DNA of 64,000 bases, from positions 1-64,000 of the forward strand of contig JAURFD010000007.1 of assembly GCA_030827125.1 (NCBI GenBank). Reading direction: 5' to 3'. Positions 25,576 through 34,318 of the stretch are shown here, in pieces. Every line of letters begins with the position of its first letter. Within the stretch, counting starts at the first letter, position 1. The notes below the pieces were generated by a model. The model saw only the letters and a list, made by a program, of their open reading frames with translations. It ran no database searches and had not been told where the DNA came from. The position numbers were made by a program, and so were the translations under genes. The DNA comes from Candidatus Nanopelagicales bacterium. GTDB lineage: Bacteria; Actinomycetota; Actinomycetes; S36-B12.

Positions 25576-25638
25576 CGTTGAGTGGCGAGTTGTGGACGGT
25601 TTTTTCGGCAAAAACCGTCCACAACTCGCCACTCAACG
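25576..25638. terminator. Perfect 29-bp palindrome, family A, between convergent genes
   Basis: Arms 25576-25604 and 25610-25638 are exact reverse complements with a 5-nt TCGGC loop. The arm reads outward to inward TTGAGTGGCGAG, TTGTGGACGG, then five T. It sits 14 nt after one stop and 9 nt from the convergent stop, so it probably ends transcription from both sides. Nearly the same arm recurs at 32719-32779. Confidence 0.8.
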
Positions 25639-25646
25639 ACGGAGAC

Positions 25647-26687
25647 CTACTCGAAGCGGGACTGGGTGCGCCACAGGTCGATGCCAGCCTCGACCGCGAA
25701 CTCGTCGATCGCCGCGACCTCGGTATCGCTGAATTCGGTGTTCTGCACCGCTGCAGCTGTCTCACGCAGTTGTTGCGCGCTGCTCGCTCCCAGCAACGTC
25801 GACGTCACGCGGGGATCGCGCAGGGTCCACGCCACCGCCATCTGCGCGAGGGACTGACCACGTTCGGCGGCGATCGCCGCAAGCCCACGCACGCGGGCGA
25901 GGTTCTCCTCGTTGGCCATGACCGGATCGAGAGACTTGCCCTGCTCGGCGCGTGATCCCTTGGGCACGCCCTGCGCATAGCGATCGGTCAACATGCCCTG
26001 CGCGAGCGGACTGAAGGTGATCATGCCGACACCGAGATCACCGCAGGTGTCGATCAACCCGTCCCCTTCGATCCAGCGGTTGAACATCGAGTACGACGGC
26101 TGGTGGATGAGCAGCGGCACACCCATCTCGCCGAGGATGCGCGCGGCCTCGCGGGTGCGAGCGGGCGAGTACGACGAGATGCCGGCGTACAGGGCCTTGC
26201 CCGAGTGCACGGCTGTCGCGAGCGCACCCATCGACTCCTCTAGCGGCGTCTCGGGGTCGGGGCGGTGGTGGTAGAAGATGTCGACGTAGTCCAAGCCGAG
26301 GCGATCCAGCGACTGATCGAGTGAGGCCAGGATGTACTTGCGGGAGCCAAGGTCGCCGTACGGTCCGGGCCACATGTCCCAGCCTGCCTTGCTGGAGATG
26401 ACGAGCTCGTCGCGCAGACCGGCGAAGTCCTCAGCCAAGATCCGACCGACATTGACCTCTGCCGAGCCGTAGGGCGGGCCGTAGTTATTGGCGAGATCGA
26501 AGTGCGTGATCCCGAGGTCGAATGCCGTGCGCAGGATGTCGCGCTGCGTCTGCAGGGGCGTATCGTCGCCGAAGTTGTGCCAGCAGCCGATCGTCACCGC
26601 CGGCAACTTGAGACCGCTGCGCCCGCAGCGGCGATAGGGCATGCGCCCGTCATAACGGTCAGGGTCAGGAGCGTAGACGTCGGCCAT
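25647..26687 (-). CDS. Aldo/keto reductase (YghZ/GPR-like)
   Basis: 346 residues of the NADPH-dependent AKR TIM barrel: GCWHNFG near the N-terminus, THFDLANNYGPP with the catalytic Asp/Tyr, ISSKAGWDMWPGPYG (Lys), LDYVDIFYHHRPD (His), and a C-terminal GASSAQQLRE cofactor loop. The PGPYG and FDLANNYGPPYGSAE features fit L-glyceraldehyde-3-phosphate reductase-like enzymes. The start at 26687 is chosen over 26915 because the family begins here and CAGACT lies 6 nt upstream. Confidence 0.9.
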   Translation of the reverse strand: MADVYAPDPDRYDGRMPYRRCGRSGLKLPAVTIGCWHNFGDDTPLQTQRDILRTAFDLGITHFDLANNYGPPYGSAEVNVGRILAEDFAGLRDELVISSKAGWDMWPGPYGDLGSRKYILASLDQSLDRLGLDYVDIFYHHRPDPETPLEESMGALATAVHSGKALYAGISSYSPARTREAARILGEMGVPLLIHQPSYSMFNRWIEGDGLIDTCGDLGVGMITFSPLAQGMLTDRYAQGVPKGSRAEQGKSLDPVMANEENLARVRGLAAIAAERGQSLAQMAVAWTLRDPRVTSTLLGASSAQQLRETAAAVQNTEFSDTEVAAIDEFAVEAGIDLWRTQSRFE

Positions 26688-26782
26688 GGCCCAAGTCTGC
26701 CAGCCGCCCGGCGCGGTGGTGCGGCCAAGGATCGTCCCGGAGGTGATCCGGTCGATTCCCTCGCCCAGCCGGGTTGCGCTGT

Positions 26783-26832
26783 GTACGCGAAAGCCAGGGT
26801 TAGACATTCCCGTAAACCTTGATTTCGCGTAC
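26783..26832. repeat. 10-bp inverted repeat with 30-nt spacer
   Basis: GTACGCGAAA (26783-26792) and its exact reverse complement TTTCGCGTAC (26823-26832) lie in the 249-nt gap between two minus-strand genes, about 95 nt upstream of the aldo/keto reductase start. Possible operator pair or hairpin. Nothing else is visible in this gap. Confidence 0.45.
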
Positions 26833-26936
26833 GAATGACAGCGACCTGAGCGAACTGACATGAAGGGCTGACGCCGAACCCGCAGTGCATCCGGAGCCGT
26901 CCCCCGACGCGCCATCAGCCCGAAGCGCAGACCGAA

Positions 26937-27590
26937 TCAGCCGACTTCGGCCGCCTTCTCCACGGTCAAGAGCGACACTTCCTCGTTCTCGGCTTCCTCC
27001 GCCGCGCGGCCACCTCGTACGCCGAAAAGGCGCTTGGCGACGACCAGCCAGATCACGGCCGCGAGGTTGATGGCGAAGAGGATGACCTTGAAGACCGTGA
27101 CATGCTCAATGAGTTCGTAGATCTCCAACGGGATGAAGGCCCCGGTCGCGACCACGGATAGGTACTCGCCCCAGCGTTTGGCCATCCACAGTCCCACCGC
27201 CTCGGCCCACTTCACCGCGCCGAGCGTGGCGATGATCAGACCAAACATCACGATGGTGTCGGGGCTGATCTCCCCCCAGCGGTCGACCGATCGGGCCAAC
27301 CACGATCTCTCAATGTTCCACCCGATGGTCTGTGTCACCGGCTCCAGCGCTGGGAATGCCTGCTTCAACGCCGCGATGAATTCCGGCACCCGGGCACGCA
27401 CCACGATCGCCGTCACGCCAACGATGAGCCACAGCGATCCCTCGACGCCGCGCAGGACCGCGAGGAGTCGCAGGATGATGAGTTGTCGCAGCGCACGACC
27501 GCGCGTCGGTAGCCGCCGAGATTGCCCTGAGTGCCTTTCAGTTCGCCATGAACAACAACCAAACCAACCGGGCAGCGCTCCTTGCCTCAC
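26937..27590 (-). CDS. DUF2127 family membrane protein, N-terminus possibly disrupted
   Basis: About 190-217 residues. Four hydrophobic helices and the conserved GVKWAEAVGLW-like and ATGAFIPLEIYEL segments identify DUF2127, function unknown. The recognisable domain starts at RGRALRQL, yet no ATG/GTG/TTG with a ribosome site or promoter lies just upstream. The only in-frame start is GTG 27590, which adds a Trp/Cys-rich leader unlike the family. The original 5' end may have been replaced at the edge of the A/T-richer island that begins here. Confidence 0.65.
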   Translation of the reverse strand: MRQGALPGWFGCCSWRTERHSGQSRRLPTRGRALRQLIILRLLAVLRGVEGSLWLIVGVTAIVVRARVPEFIAALKQAFPALEPVTQTIGWNIERSWLARSVDRWGEISPDTIVMFGLIIATLGAVKWAEAVGLWMAKRWGEYLSVVATGAFIPLEIYELIEHVTVFKVILFAINLAAVIWLVVAKRLFGVRGGRAAEEAENEEVSLLTVEKAAEVG

Positions 27591-27676
27591 TGGTCACCCA
27601 TGAAGCCGGCTTCGCTCATCCAGCCCATCTCGCCCACGCCGAAACAGGTCTGCTGGCACATGATTTTGCAGCACAA

Positions 27677-27823
27677 CTACTCGGGCAGGAACTCAAACGT
27701 GGAAGTCAGTGCCGCGGGGACTTTTCCCTCGTCGATCACTTCGAAATCGCGCCCATGAATCTTGCCGATATTCGCGCAGAGTTCGGGGTCGCTGCACCGG
27801 CCAATGCACACGACGGACACCAC
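27677..27823 (-). CDS. Small Cys-containing ORF, possibly broken by an amber codon
   Basis: From GTG 27823 the minus strand encodes 48 residues beginning VVSVVCIGRCSDPELC and ending FEFLPE at TAG 27677-27679. The same frame continues after the TAG for 29 codons with LCCKIMCQQTCFG before a TGA. The Cys spacing (CxxxC...C then CC...CxxxC) suggests a metal or disulfide peptide, but there is no ribosome site. It may be one decayed gene or two mini-ORFs. An opposing 94-codon forward frame (27548-27832) has less coding character. Confidence 0.3.
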   Translation of the reverse strand: MVSVVCIGRCSDPELCANIGKIHGRDFEVIDEGKVPAALTSTFEFLPE

Positions 27824-27852
27824 TGGTGGTAACCGTGGCGCCTTAGTGGTGG

Positions 27853-28215
27853 TTAGGACCAAAACACCGCAAGGGTCACATTGATGAGGGTCAAACCACC
27901 GATCGCTGCCCAGTAACCCACCTGGGGCCCGGTCCTGCGTCGACCCAGGAAGGCCAGCACGGTCACCACCACGGTGATACCCAATTTGGTCGCAAGTTTC
28001 CAGGTCAGAACTTCCCCATCACCCACTGCTCCGGATTCGAGCATCCCCTGCATGATGATGCCGGTGACCAGTTGGGTGATGGCGCCATGGAGCATCGCAG
28101 GGTTGACGCCCTTCTCACTCGAGCGCATCTGCACGAGGAATCCCCCAAGTAAACTAGCCAAACCCACAAAGTGCAGTACGACAACGGCGTTGTACAAGAA
28201 GTCCACGATTTCCAC
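27853..28215 (-). CDS. Small integral membrane protein (120 aa)
   Basis: Four hydrophobic segments (about residues 8-28, 42-60, 72-90, 98-117), with the conserved-looking FVGLASLLGGFLVQM and TWKLATKLG. Similar four-helix proteins of unknown function are common in actinobacteria. GTG start at 28215 without a clear ribosome site. Codon use is less GC-rich than the left flank. Confidence 0.65.
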   Translation of the reverse strand: MEIVDFLYNAVVVLHFVGLASLLGGFLVQMRSSEKGVNPAMLHGAITQLVTGIIMQGMLESGAVGDGEVLTWKLATKLGITVVVTVLAFLGRRRTGPQVGYWAAIGGLTLINVTLAVFWS

Positions 28216-28332
28216 GTTAGCGACAGATCTCGGTTACTTCCACGTCGCCGCCCTCGGTATATCGGGTGCCCGAAGGCCATATTTAAGGGTTTTCCCTTTC
28301 ACCACCGGGGTCTTGCCTCATCGTCGATCGTT

Positions 28333-28338
28333 TAGACT
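28333..28338 (+). promoter_or_regulatory. Probable -10 hexamer for the 911-aa secreted protein gene
   Basis: TAGACT in an A/T-richer patch. A transcript starting about 7 nt later would have a 5' leader of roughly 56 nt before ATG 28401. Confidence 0.35.
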
Positions 28339-28400
28339 TGACCATCAGTGGACGACCGACAAGCCCAGAACACCGAGGATGGGTAGCCGTGGGGCGTGGA

Positions 28401-31136
28401 ATGAAGCTTTGGTCGAGAACCAGCATCGTTGGCATGTCAGCCATTGCCCTGACGGCCGGAATGGTGACGACAGTGGCTCCGGTTTCGGCCGCGCCAGACG
28501 CCCAGACAGGGCCCGGTCAACCGGTGGTCGCTTCACCGGCTGCCTCGGGTGCCGCCACGCTGGCCATCTGGCCGATGATCGGCCCCAATGCTCCCCTGAT
28601 CGGCACCGTCGTGACCGTCCGCGACCGCGGCGGGAAACTTCTCACCTCCGGCACGTCCACGGCTGGTGGCGTGGTGCTCTTGCGCGACGTTAACCTGGGT
28701 GCCGACGCCCTCCCCCTGACGATCACGACATCCGGCGGGGAGGCGCGTAATTCCTCCTACACCGGGGCTTTGTCTACGTATGCCTGGCCCGCTACGAGTG
28801 GCACAAGCACCATCACCCTCGATCTGGTGACAACTGCGGCTATGCACAAAGCGATCCTCAAACGCAACACTGTCCCGACCCAGCGCAGTTGGCGGGTGGC
28901 ACAGACGAAGATTCGCAGCGCCATCGGGATTCCCACCGAAGCCCCCGGAGATCTGCTCCGCTATGCGAACTACTTCGTGGGGTTTGATCGCATAGAAGCA
29001 GCATCACGCCCCGATCGATCAAAGGCGCCGCGCTCCTTCAACGGCCTGGTTCGCCTGCTGGCCAAGAATGCCGCTGGTGGCCGAGCATTCAATCGCGTCA
29101 CACCCAAGGGGCCGGTCACCCCGATGGGTTCAGCGCAGTTCAGTGCCACCGCCCAGGCCGCAGCCGTGTGCCAAGGCAACCTGCCCAACTCATCTGGCTC
29201 AGGTGGGCAATCCACGGAGATAATTGAGCAGGTTGCAGTCGTTTCTGCTGGCACCCTGCTTGAGGTCGCCGGTATTCCCTCGACTCTTGCGGCCGGCTTG
29301 CCCGGCATGCTTTTCGGTGGCCTGTCGAGTTCAGGCACATCGCCGGAACTGCAAGCTATTGAGGCAGTGTCCCAACAGTTGGAGTGCATCAGCGCACAAA
29401 TCAACGCACTACAAACATCTGTCGCACTGCAAGCTGCCGAATCCTGTGAATCAGCGGTGTCTACCGCCTATAACCGCTACCAGAATGTAGTGGCCGATGC
29501 CCAACCGCTCACCGTCACCGGAATCAGCGGGGAAGCGCAAGCAAAAACCATTACCCTGCCTGGAACCATAGGCTACGGAAATATTCTCCAAAGCCAAACC
29601 GTCGTCACCGGCGAAGGTGTCGGCCTGCAGTCCATCGATGCGGCGGACGCGATCGGGACGGCAGGTGTGCGCAGCATCACCATCTCGGTTCCCAATGAAA
29701 ATATCAAGATCGGCATGACAGTCACGGGCACCGGCATCGGCGGCACCGATGACGCACCTGTCACCATCTCCAGCATCGTGGCCGATGGCCTGGGCAACAC
29801 CGTGCTGAATCTCACTGCTCCCAACACCGCAGCCGTGTCTGGCGTCACGATCAGCGCACCGGTTCGCGTCACGAACAAGTACGAGAGCAAAGGAAACACC
29901 GTGCTTGAGCTCACGACCGGGAATGTGGAGCCTCTGGACTCCATCGACTCCACTCTCACCTTCACGAACCCGCTGGACTACGACAACACCGCACTGACGG
30001 AGCTCATGGGCAATATTGACAAGATCACGTGCAATAACATCATCAGCAAGAGCATCTTTGAATCTGCTACCGGCACGAGCGCACCCAGCGTGTACAACAA
30101 CCTGGTGGCCGACGGCATCGATAATGGAACGCACATGGGGCAGGGCAATGCGCAGGCAATACAGCAGTTCCTCGGCGCCTGGTCGACGGTGATGTATCAG
30201 CAAATGGCCTTGGAAAGTGAGCGCTACAACTACCTCGGCGACACCGCAACCCGCATCAACACCATGGGCATTGACGAGGTCACCGGCAAGTGCGAAACCG
30301 GTGCTACCTGGCTGGATGCGACCTACTGTGTCTACCTCAGCAACTTCACCCAGGCAACCCCACCGGACTTGTACAGCAATGAGTTGGGGCTCATGCACAG
30401 CGCCGGCAACGGATCGGCGATCATCGCGGCCCCCTTGGGACACATGCTGCCGGGAATGAATCCTGATTTGAACAACTGCCGACTCGACAAACTCAGTGAC
30501 ATGAAGGAGGGTTACGCCACTGCGGGCTTACCGGTCTACTGGTATTTCTGCCAAAAAAAGGACAACGACAAAAGCGTCACCATCAGCGGGTTCGTGGACA
30601 AGCAAGAGGACTTCAAGAGTGCAGCCCAGAAGATTGGGTTGTATGCCAACTCTGACAATTCGGCCGTATCCACCTTCTACGCTCCGCGAGTTCGACATGG
30701 CGATTACCCGACCGGTGACGACATCAAACCCATCGGTGACGCCGGCAAATCAGCCTTGCGGGCCCTGGCTGCCCAGGAAGGCCTCGTCATCCCAAACAGC
30801 GCAGACAGCGACAGCGGCACACGGTTCTACGGTCCAAAGCAGACCTCGAGCCCTACGGCCACGTGGAAAGACTCCAGCCAAACCTGGCCGGGCGACCCAT
30901 ATACGCTCGTGGACTTCAAGGCCTATCTCGGTTCGTCCAGCTCATACCAGGTATACGACAAGAATGACCTCCCGGACCTTTACATCAACAACGTCTTCGT
31001 AGCTGACAAACTGGGCTGTCCCTGCATGATGCAGATCCTCACACGCCCGTGGTGGCCCCAGGCCGTGTCGGGAGGCATCAGCGCTTGGACCGCCACCACC
31101 GTGAAGCCGCTGAACCCCAGCGCAGCGGGGTTCTAG
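28401..31136 (+). CDS. Large secreted protein of unknown function (911 aa)
   Basis: Signal peptide (about 1-30, cleavage near PVSAA), an N-terminal beta domain resembling a carboxypeptidase-regulatory-like fold (TVVTVRDRGGKLLTSG), a helical middle with CISAQINALQ, then two beta-rich stretches dominated by Val/Thr/Ile and a C-terminal region with many paired Cys (CQKK, GCPCMMQ). No catalytic motif recognised. Codon use (many AAC, AAT, ACA, GCA) differs from the flanks, in line with acquisition by transfer. ATG 28401 is preferred, as the longer TTG start at 28338 would precede the promoter-proximal signal peptide. Confidence 0.75.
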   Translation: MKLWSRTSIVGMSAIALTAGMVTTVAPVSAAPDAQTGPGQPVVASPAASGAATLAIWPMIGPNAPLIGTVVTVRDRGGKLLTSGTSTAGGVVLLRDVNLGADALPLTITTSGGEARNSSYTGALSTYAWPATSGTSTITLDLVTTAAMHKAILKRNTVPTQRSWRVAQTKIRSAIGIPTEAPGDLLRYANYFVGFDRIEAASRPDRSKAPRSFNGLVRLLAKNAAGGRAFNRVTPKGPVTPMGSAQFSATAQAAAVCQGNLPNSSGSGGQSTEIIEQVAVVSAGTLLEVAGIPSTLAAGLPGMLFGGLSSSGTSPELQAIEAVSQQLECISAQINALQTSVALQAAESCESAVSTAYNRYQNVVADAQPLTVTGISGEAQAKTITLPGTIGYGNILQSQTVVTGEGVGLQSIDAADAIGTAGVRSITISVPNENIKIGMTVTGTGIGGTDDAPVTISSIVADGLGNTVLNLTAPNTAAVSGVTISAPVRVTNKYESKGNTVLELTTGNVEPLDSIDSTLTFTNPLDYDNTALTELMGNIDKITCNNIISKSIFESATGTSAPSVYNNLVADGIDNGTHMGQGNAQAIQQFLGAWSTVMYQQMALESERYNYLGDTATRINTMGIDEVTGKCETGATWLDATYCVYLSNFTQATPPDLYSNELGLMHSAGNGSAIIAAPLGHMLPGMNPDLNNCRLDKLSDMKEGYATAGLPVYWYFCQKKDNDKSVTISGFVDKQEDFKSAAQKIGLYANSDNSAVSTFYAPRVRHGDYPTGDDIKPIGDAGKSALRALAAQEGLVIPNSADSDSGTRFYGPKQTSSPTATWKDSSQTWPGDPYTLVDFKAYLGSSSSYQVYDKNDLPDLYINNVFVADKLGCPCMMQILTRPWWPQAVSGGISAWTATTVKPLNPSAAGF

Positions 31137-31160
31137 GCCACCGGGTACTGGGCCGCGGCG

Positions 31161-32330
31161 CTACTCCCACTCGATCGTGCCGGGTGGTTTGCTGGTGATG
31201 TCCAGCACCACTCGGTTCACCTCGGGCACCTCATTGGTGATGCGCGTAGAGATTGTGGCCAGGGTGTCATAGGGCAGGCGTGACCAATCTGCGGTCATCG
31301 CGTCTTCGCTAGACACCGGACGCAGCACAATCGGATGCCCGTAGGTGCGTCCATCCCCTTGCACGCCAACCGATCTCACATCCGCTAGGAGCACCACCGG
31401 ACACTGCCACACCTCACGGTCCACACCGGCAGCAGTGAGCTCGGCACGTGCGATGGCATCGGCAGCCCGAAGAATGCGCAACCGGTGTGCGTCAACGGCT
31501 CCAACGATCCGGATGCCTAGGCCCGGCCCTGGAAATGGATGGCGCCACACGATCTCAGCGGGTACCCCGAGCTCTACGCCAACGTGGCGAACTTCGTCCT
31601 TAAAGAGCGTTCGCAACGGTTCGACAAGTGCAAAGTCCAAGTCATCTGGCAGGCCTCCGACGTTGTGGTGACTCTTGATATTCGCGGTGCCCGATCCTCC
31701 ACCGGACTCCACAACATCGGGATATAGCGTGCCCTGCACCAAGAATTCAACGCTGGCGCCGCTTGAGCCCGCTTCCTGCACAATGTCTCGAGCCGCCTGC
31801 TCGAACACTCGAATAAATTCGCGACCGATGATTTTTCGCTTGGCCTCCGGGTCAGTCACTCCCGCTAATGCCGCAAGGAATCTGTCGGCAGCGTCAACGA
31901 CCACGAGCCGGACATCAGTAGCGGCCACGAAGTCGCGCTCTACCTGCTCCGCCTCGCCTTCGCGAAGTAACCCATGGTCGACGAACACGCAGGTGAGTTG
32001 CTTACCGATCGCCCGCTGCACCAGCGCTGCCGCCACCGCCGAATCAACCCCTCCAGAGAGGCCACAGATCGCCAGTCCATCGCCAATCTGCGCGCGGATG
32101 GCAGCAACCTGCTCATCGATGACGCCCGCCATCGTCCAGGTGGGGTCAAGGCCCGCGATGTCGTACAGGAAGCGTTCGAGAATCCTTTGGCCGAACTGAG
32201 AGTGCACAACCTCCGGATGAAACTGCACGCCGGCCAACTGCCGCTGTCGGTCTTCAAACGCAGCGACCGGAGCCCCTGCGCTGGATGCGGTTACGGTGAA
32301 ACCCGGCGGTGCCTCGGTAACCGAGTCTCC
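31161..32330 (-). pseudogene. guaA: 5'-truncated GMP synthase (guaA): ATP-pyrophosphatase part intact
   Basis: GMP synthase aminates XMP. The ATP-PPase domain is complete ([11 protein letters not shown]-loop) and so is the dimerisation domain ending KPPGTIEWE. Only the last ~70 residues of the glutamine amidotransferase domain remain: homology begins at [11 protein letters not shown] (about 32330) and includes FHPEV with the catalytic His and Glu, but the Cys-bearing half (~150 residues) is gone. The longest start-bearing frame begins at TTG 32237 with no ribosome site. Upstream sequence belongs to an unrelated aldo/keto reductase fragment. If expressed it could only use ammonia. Confidence 0.8.
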
Positions 32331-32374
32331 ATCACTTTTCGTGATGCGGTGCGACGCTGCGAGGACGTACCTAG

Positions 32375-32710
32375 AATCTCGCCGAACTCGAGTCGGTAGC
32401 GACCAAGTATGCTGGTGAGCGCCAGAGCGACGAGCTGCTCAACCACTGCACCGAGCACAGCATCGGCTTCATCCCGTGGTTCCCGCTCGGGCGGGGTGAT
32501 CTCACCGCAGCCGACGGTCCGCTGGCCGCCATCGCGCAGCGACACGGGTGTACGCCGTCGCAGGTCGCCCTGGCCTGGCTGCTGCAGCGCTCACCGGTGG
32601 TGCTCCCAATCCCGGGAACCGGATCACCCGAACACCTGCGCGAGAACTGCGCCGCCGCCGAGGTCCACCTCGATGCCGCCGCGATGGCCGAGCTCGCCCA
32701 ACCGGTCTGA
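32375..32710 (+). pseudogene. C-terminal fragment of an aldo/keto reductase
   Basis: 111 codons open from after TAG 32372 to TGA 32708-32710. The frame contains HCTEHSIGFIPWFPLG, QVALAWLLQRSP and LPIPGTGSPEHLREN, the conserved C-terminal third of AKRs, but lacks the N-terminal ~190 residues and any start codon. Its upstream end meets the truncated guaA head-to-head within about 40 nt, marking a deletion or insertion junction. It is of the same subfamily as the intact AKR at 47406-48347. Confidence 0.75.
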
Positions 32711-32718
32711 CCCCACAC

Positions 32719-32779
32719 GTTGAGTGGCGAGTTGTGGATGGTTTTCCTCCGGAAAACCATCCACAACTCGCCACTCAAC
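32719..32779. terminator. Perfect 29-bp palindrome, family A
   Basis: Arms 32719-32747 and 32751-32779 are exact complements with a 3-nt loop. The arm differs from the 25576 element mainly by GGATGG for GGACGG and TTTTCC for TTTTT at the loop. It lies 9 nt after the AKR-fragment stop and 15 nt from the convergent fucosidase stop. Confidence 0.8.
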
Positions 32780-32793
32780 AAGGGGTAGGGGTG

Positions 32794-34275
32794 CTAGCCC
32801 CGCCAGCTCACTCCCGAACCAAGGTCGAGCACGTAGGCCGCCGACACCGGCACCTCATCGGGCAGCGTGATGAGGACGTCACCGTCCTGCTCACCCAACC
32901 CCACGGCAGCGTCGACACCGAGGAGCCGCACCGACGACACGCTGCGACCATCGACACCCCGCAGCGTGAAGCTGCGCGCGCCGGGCAGATCCAGCAACGT
33001 CGCAAACAGGCGCCCCGCACCAACGGTGAAGCGCACATCGGTCGCTTCCGACGTCGTCGTCGACGCCACCTGCCATGGGCGCGTGCCGTAAATCGCCGCA
33101 CCGTTGACTGCCATCCACTCACCAAGTCCATGCAGCGGCACCTGTTGTTGCGCAGGGATCCGCCCCCGCTCGTCCGGACCAATACCGATGAGGAGGTTGC
33201 CATTCTTCGACACGACATCGACGAGCATCCGCACCAGTTCGGTCGTCGTCACAATGTCCTGCGGCCGCTCATTGCGATTGGCACCGAAGGAGTGGCCGAC
33301 ACCCCGGGTGGCCTCCCACTTCTTATCCTGGATCTCGTCGAAGACGGCGTACTCCGGCGTGCGGAAGTCGTACCAGTTTGCCCCGGGGAAGGTGAGTTGC
33401 TTGTCCTTGTCAGGGATGTGCTTCCACAGCACCTGGATGAGGTCGCCGGCTGCGCGGGCGAGAGAGTCGGTCACGATGTTCCGCCGACCACTGGGCTGGA
33501 TCCAACGATCGTTGATCACGCCGTCGGGCACGGTGTTGTAGTAGTAGGCAAAGAGCGCCGCAAGGTCCCCGCCCGGCGGCCAGGCGACGTCATTCCACAG
33601 GACGTCGGGCCGATAGCGATCGACGATCTCATGCACGTGCGCGGTCGCGTAGTCCTGGTACTCCGGGGTTGCGGGCACGGCGAGCATCGCATCAGCCGCC
33701 TTGCGCAGCACCGCATCGTTGAATGGCCAGTCATAGCCGCCGGAGTAGTAGAGCCCCATGCGCATGCCATGCGCACGTACGGCGGCCGTCATGTCCCCGA
33801 CGAGGTCACGTTCAGCGTGGTAGTAGCCCTTGTTGGGGTTGGGAATGGAGGATGGCCACAGCGTGAATCCCTCGTGGTGCTTCGTCGTGAGCACGACGTA
33901 ACGCGCGCCAGCCATGCGACATAACTCGGCCACCTCGTCAAGGTCTGCTGCCGATGATCCAGCGTTGAAGGCGGGGATGAAGTCGTCGTAGGCGAAGTCC
34001 GGGCCGTAGGTCTCGCGGTGGTGCTGCTGCGTGGGGCTGCCGTCGATTTGCATCGTGTTGCGGTACCACTCGGCGTACGGGTTGTTGCGGAGCATTCCCT
34101 CCGGGCCCTCGTTCTTGAGCAGCTCCTGGATGTCGCCCACCTGGGGTGCCCAGCCCGGCACCGAGTAGACCCCCCAGTGCAAGAAGACGCCCAGCTTGGC
34201 GTCGTCGTACCAGTCGGGCAGCGGGTGGGTGCTTACGGAATCCCAGGTCGGCTCGTAGGTCGGCTCATCGGACAC
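32794..34275 (-). CDS. Alpha-L-fucosidase (GH29)
   Basis: 493 residues. GH29 signatures: AKLGVFLHWGVYSVPGWAP, ARYVVLTTKHHEGFTLWPS, GLYYSGGYDW, and the nucleophile region PDVLWNDVAWP. No signal peptide, so it probably acts in the cytoplasm on imported fucosides. GTG 34275 is fixed by a textbook GAAGGAGG 5-6 nt upstream; the upstream start at 34320 is not supported. A C-terminal beta-sandwich follows the barrel (about residues 400-490). Confidence 0.92.
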   Translation of the reverse strand: MSDEPTYEPTWDSVSTHPLPDWYDDAKLGVFLHWGVYSVPGWAPQVGDIQELLKNEGPEGMLRNNPYAEWYRNTMQIDGSPTQQHHRETYGPDFAYDDFIPAFNAGSSAADLDEVAELCRMAGARYVVLTTKHHEGFTLWPSSIPNPNKGYYHAERDLVGDMTAAVRAHGMRMGLYYSGGYDWPFNDAVLRKAADAMLAVPATPEYQDYATAHVHEIVDRYRPDVLWNDVAWPPGGDLAALFAYYYNTVPDGVINDRWIQPSGRRNIVTDSLARAAGDLIQVLWKHIPDKDKQLTFPGANWYDFRTPEYAVFDEIQDKKWEATRGVGHSFGANRNERPQDIVTTTELVRMLVDVVSKNGNLLIGIGPDERGRIPAQQQVPLHGLGEWMAVNGAAIYGTRPWQVASTTTSEATDVRFTVGAGRLFATLLDLPGARSFTLRGVDGRSVSSVRLLGVDAAVGLGEQDGDVLITLPDEVPVSAAYVLDLGSGVSWRG

Positions 34276-34306
34276 GGCGCCTCCTTCTTCAACGCGCACG
34301 CTATGC

Positions 34307-34312
34307 CACGAT
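34307..34312 (+). promoter_or_regulatory. Probable -10 hexamer of the small zinc-ribbon gene
   Basis: CACGAT-GGCGGC-ATG; the 6-nt spacing supports the ATG at 34319. Confidence 0.35.
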
Positions 34313-34318
34313 GGCGGC

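Noticed and set aside
27548-27832. Forward 94-codon ORF opposite the Cys-rich mini-ORF
   Set aside because: His/Ala-rich composition typical of antisense frames, no ribosome site or promoter; the minus frame looks more protein-like.
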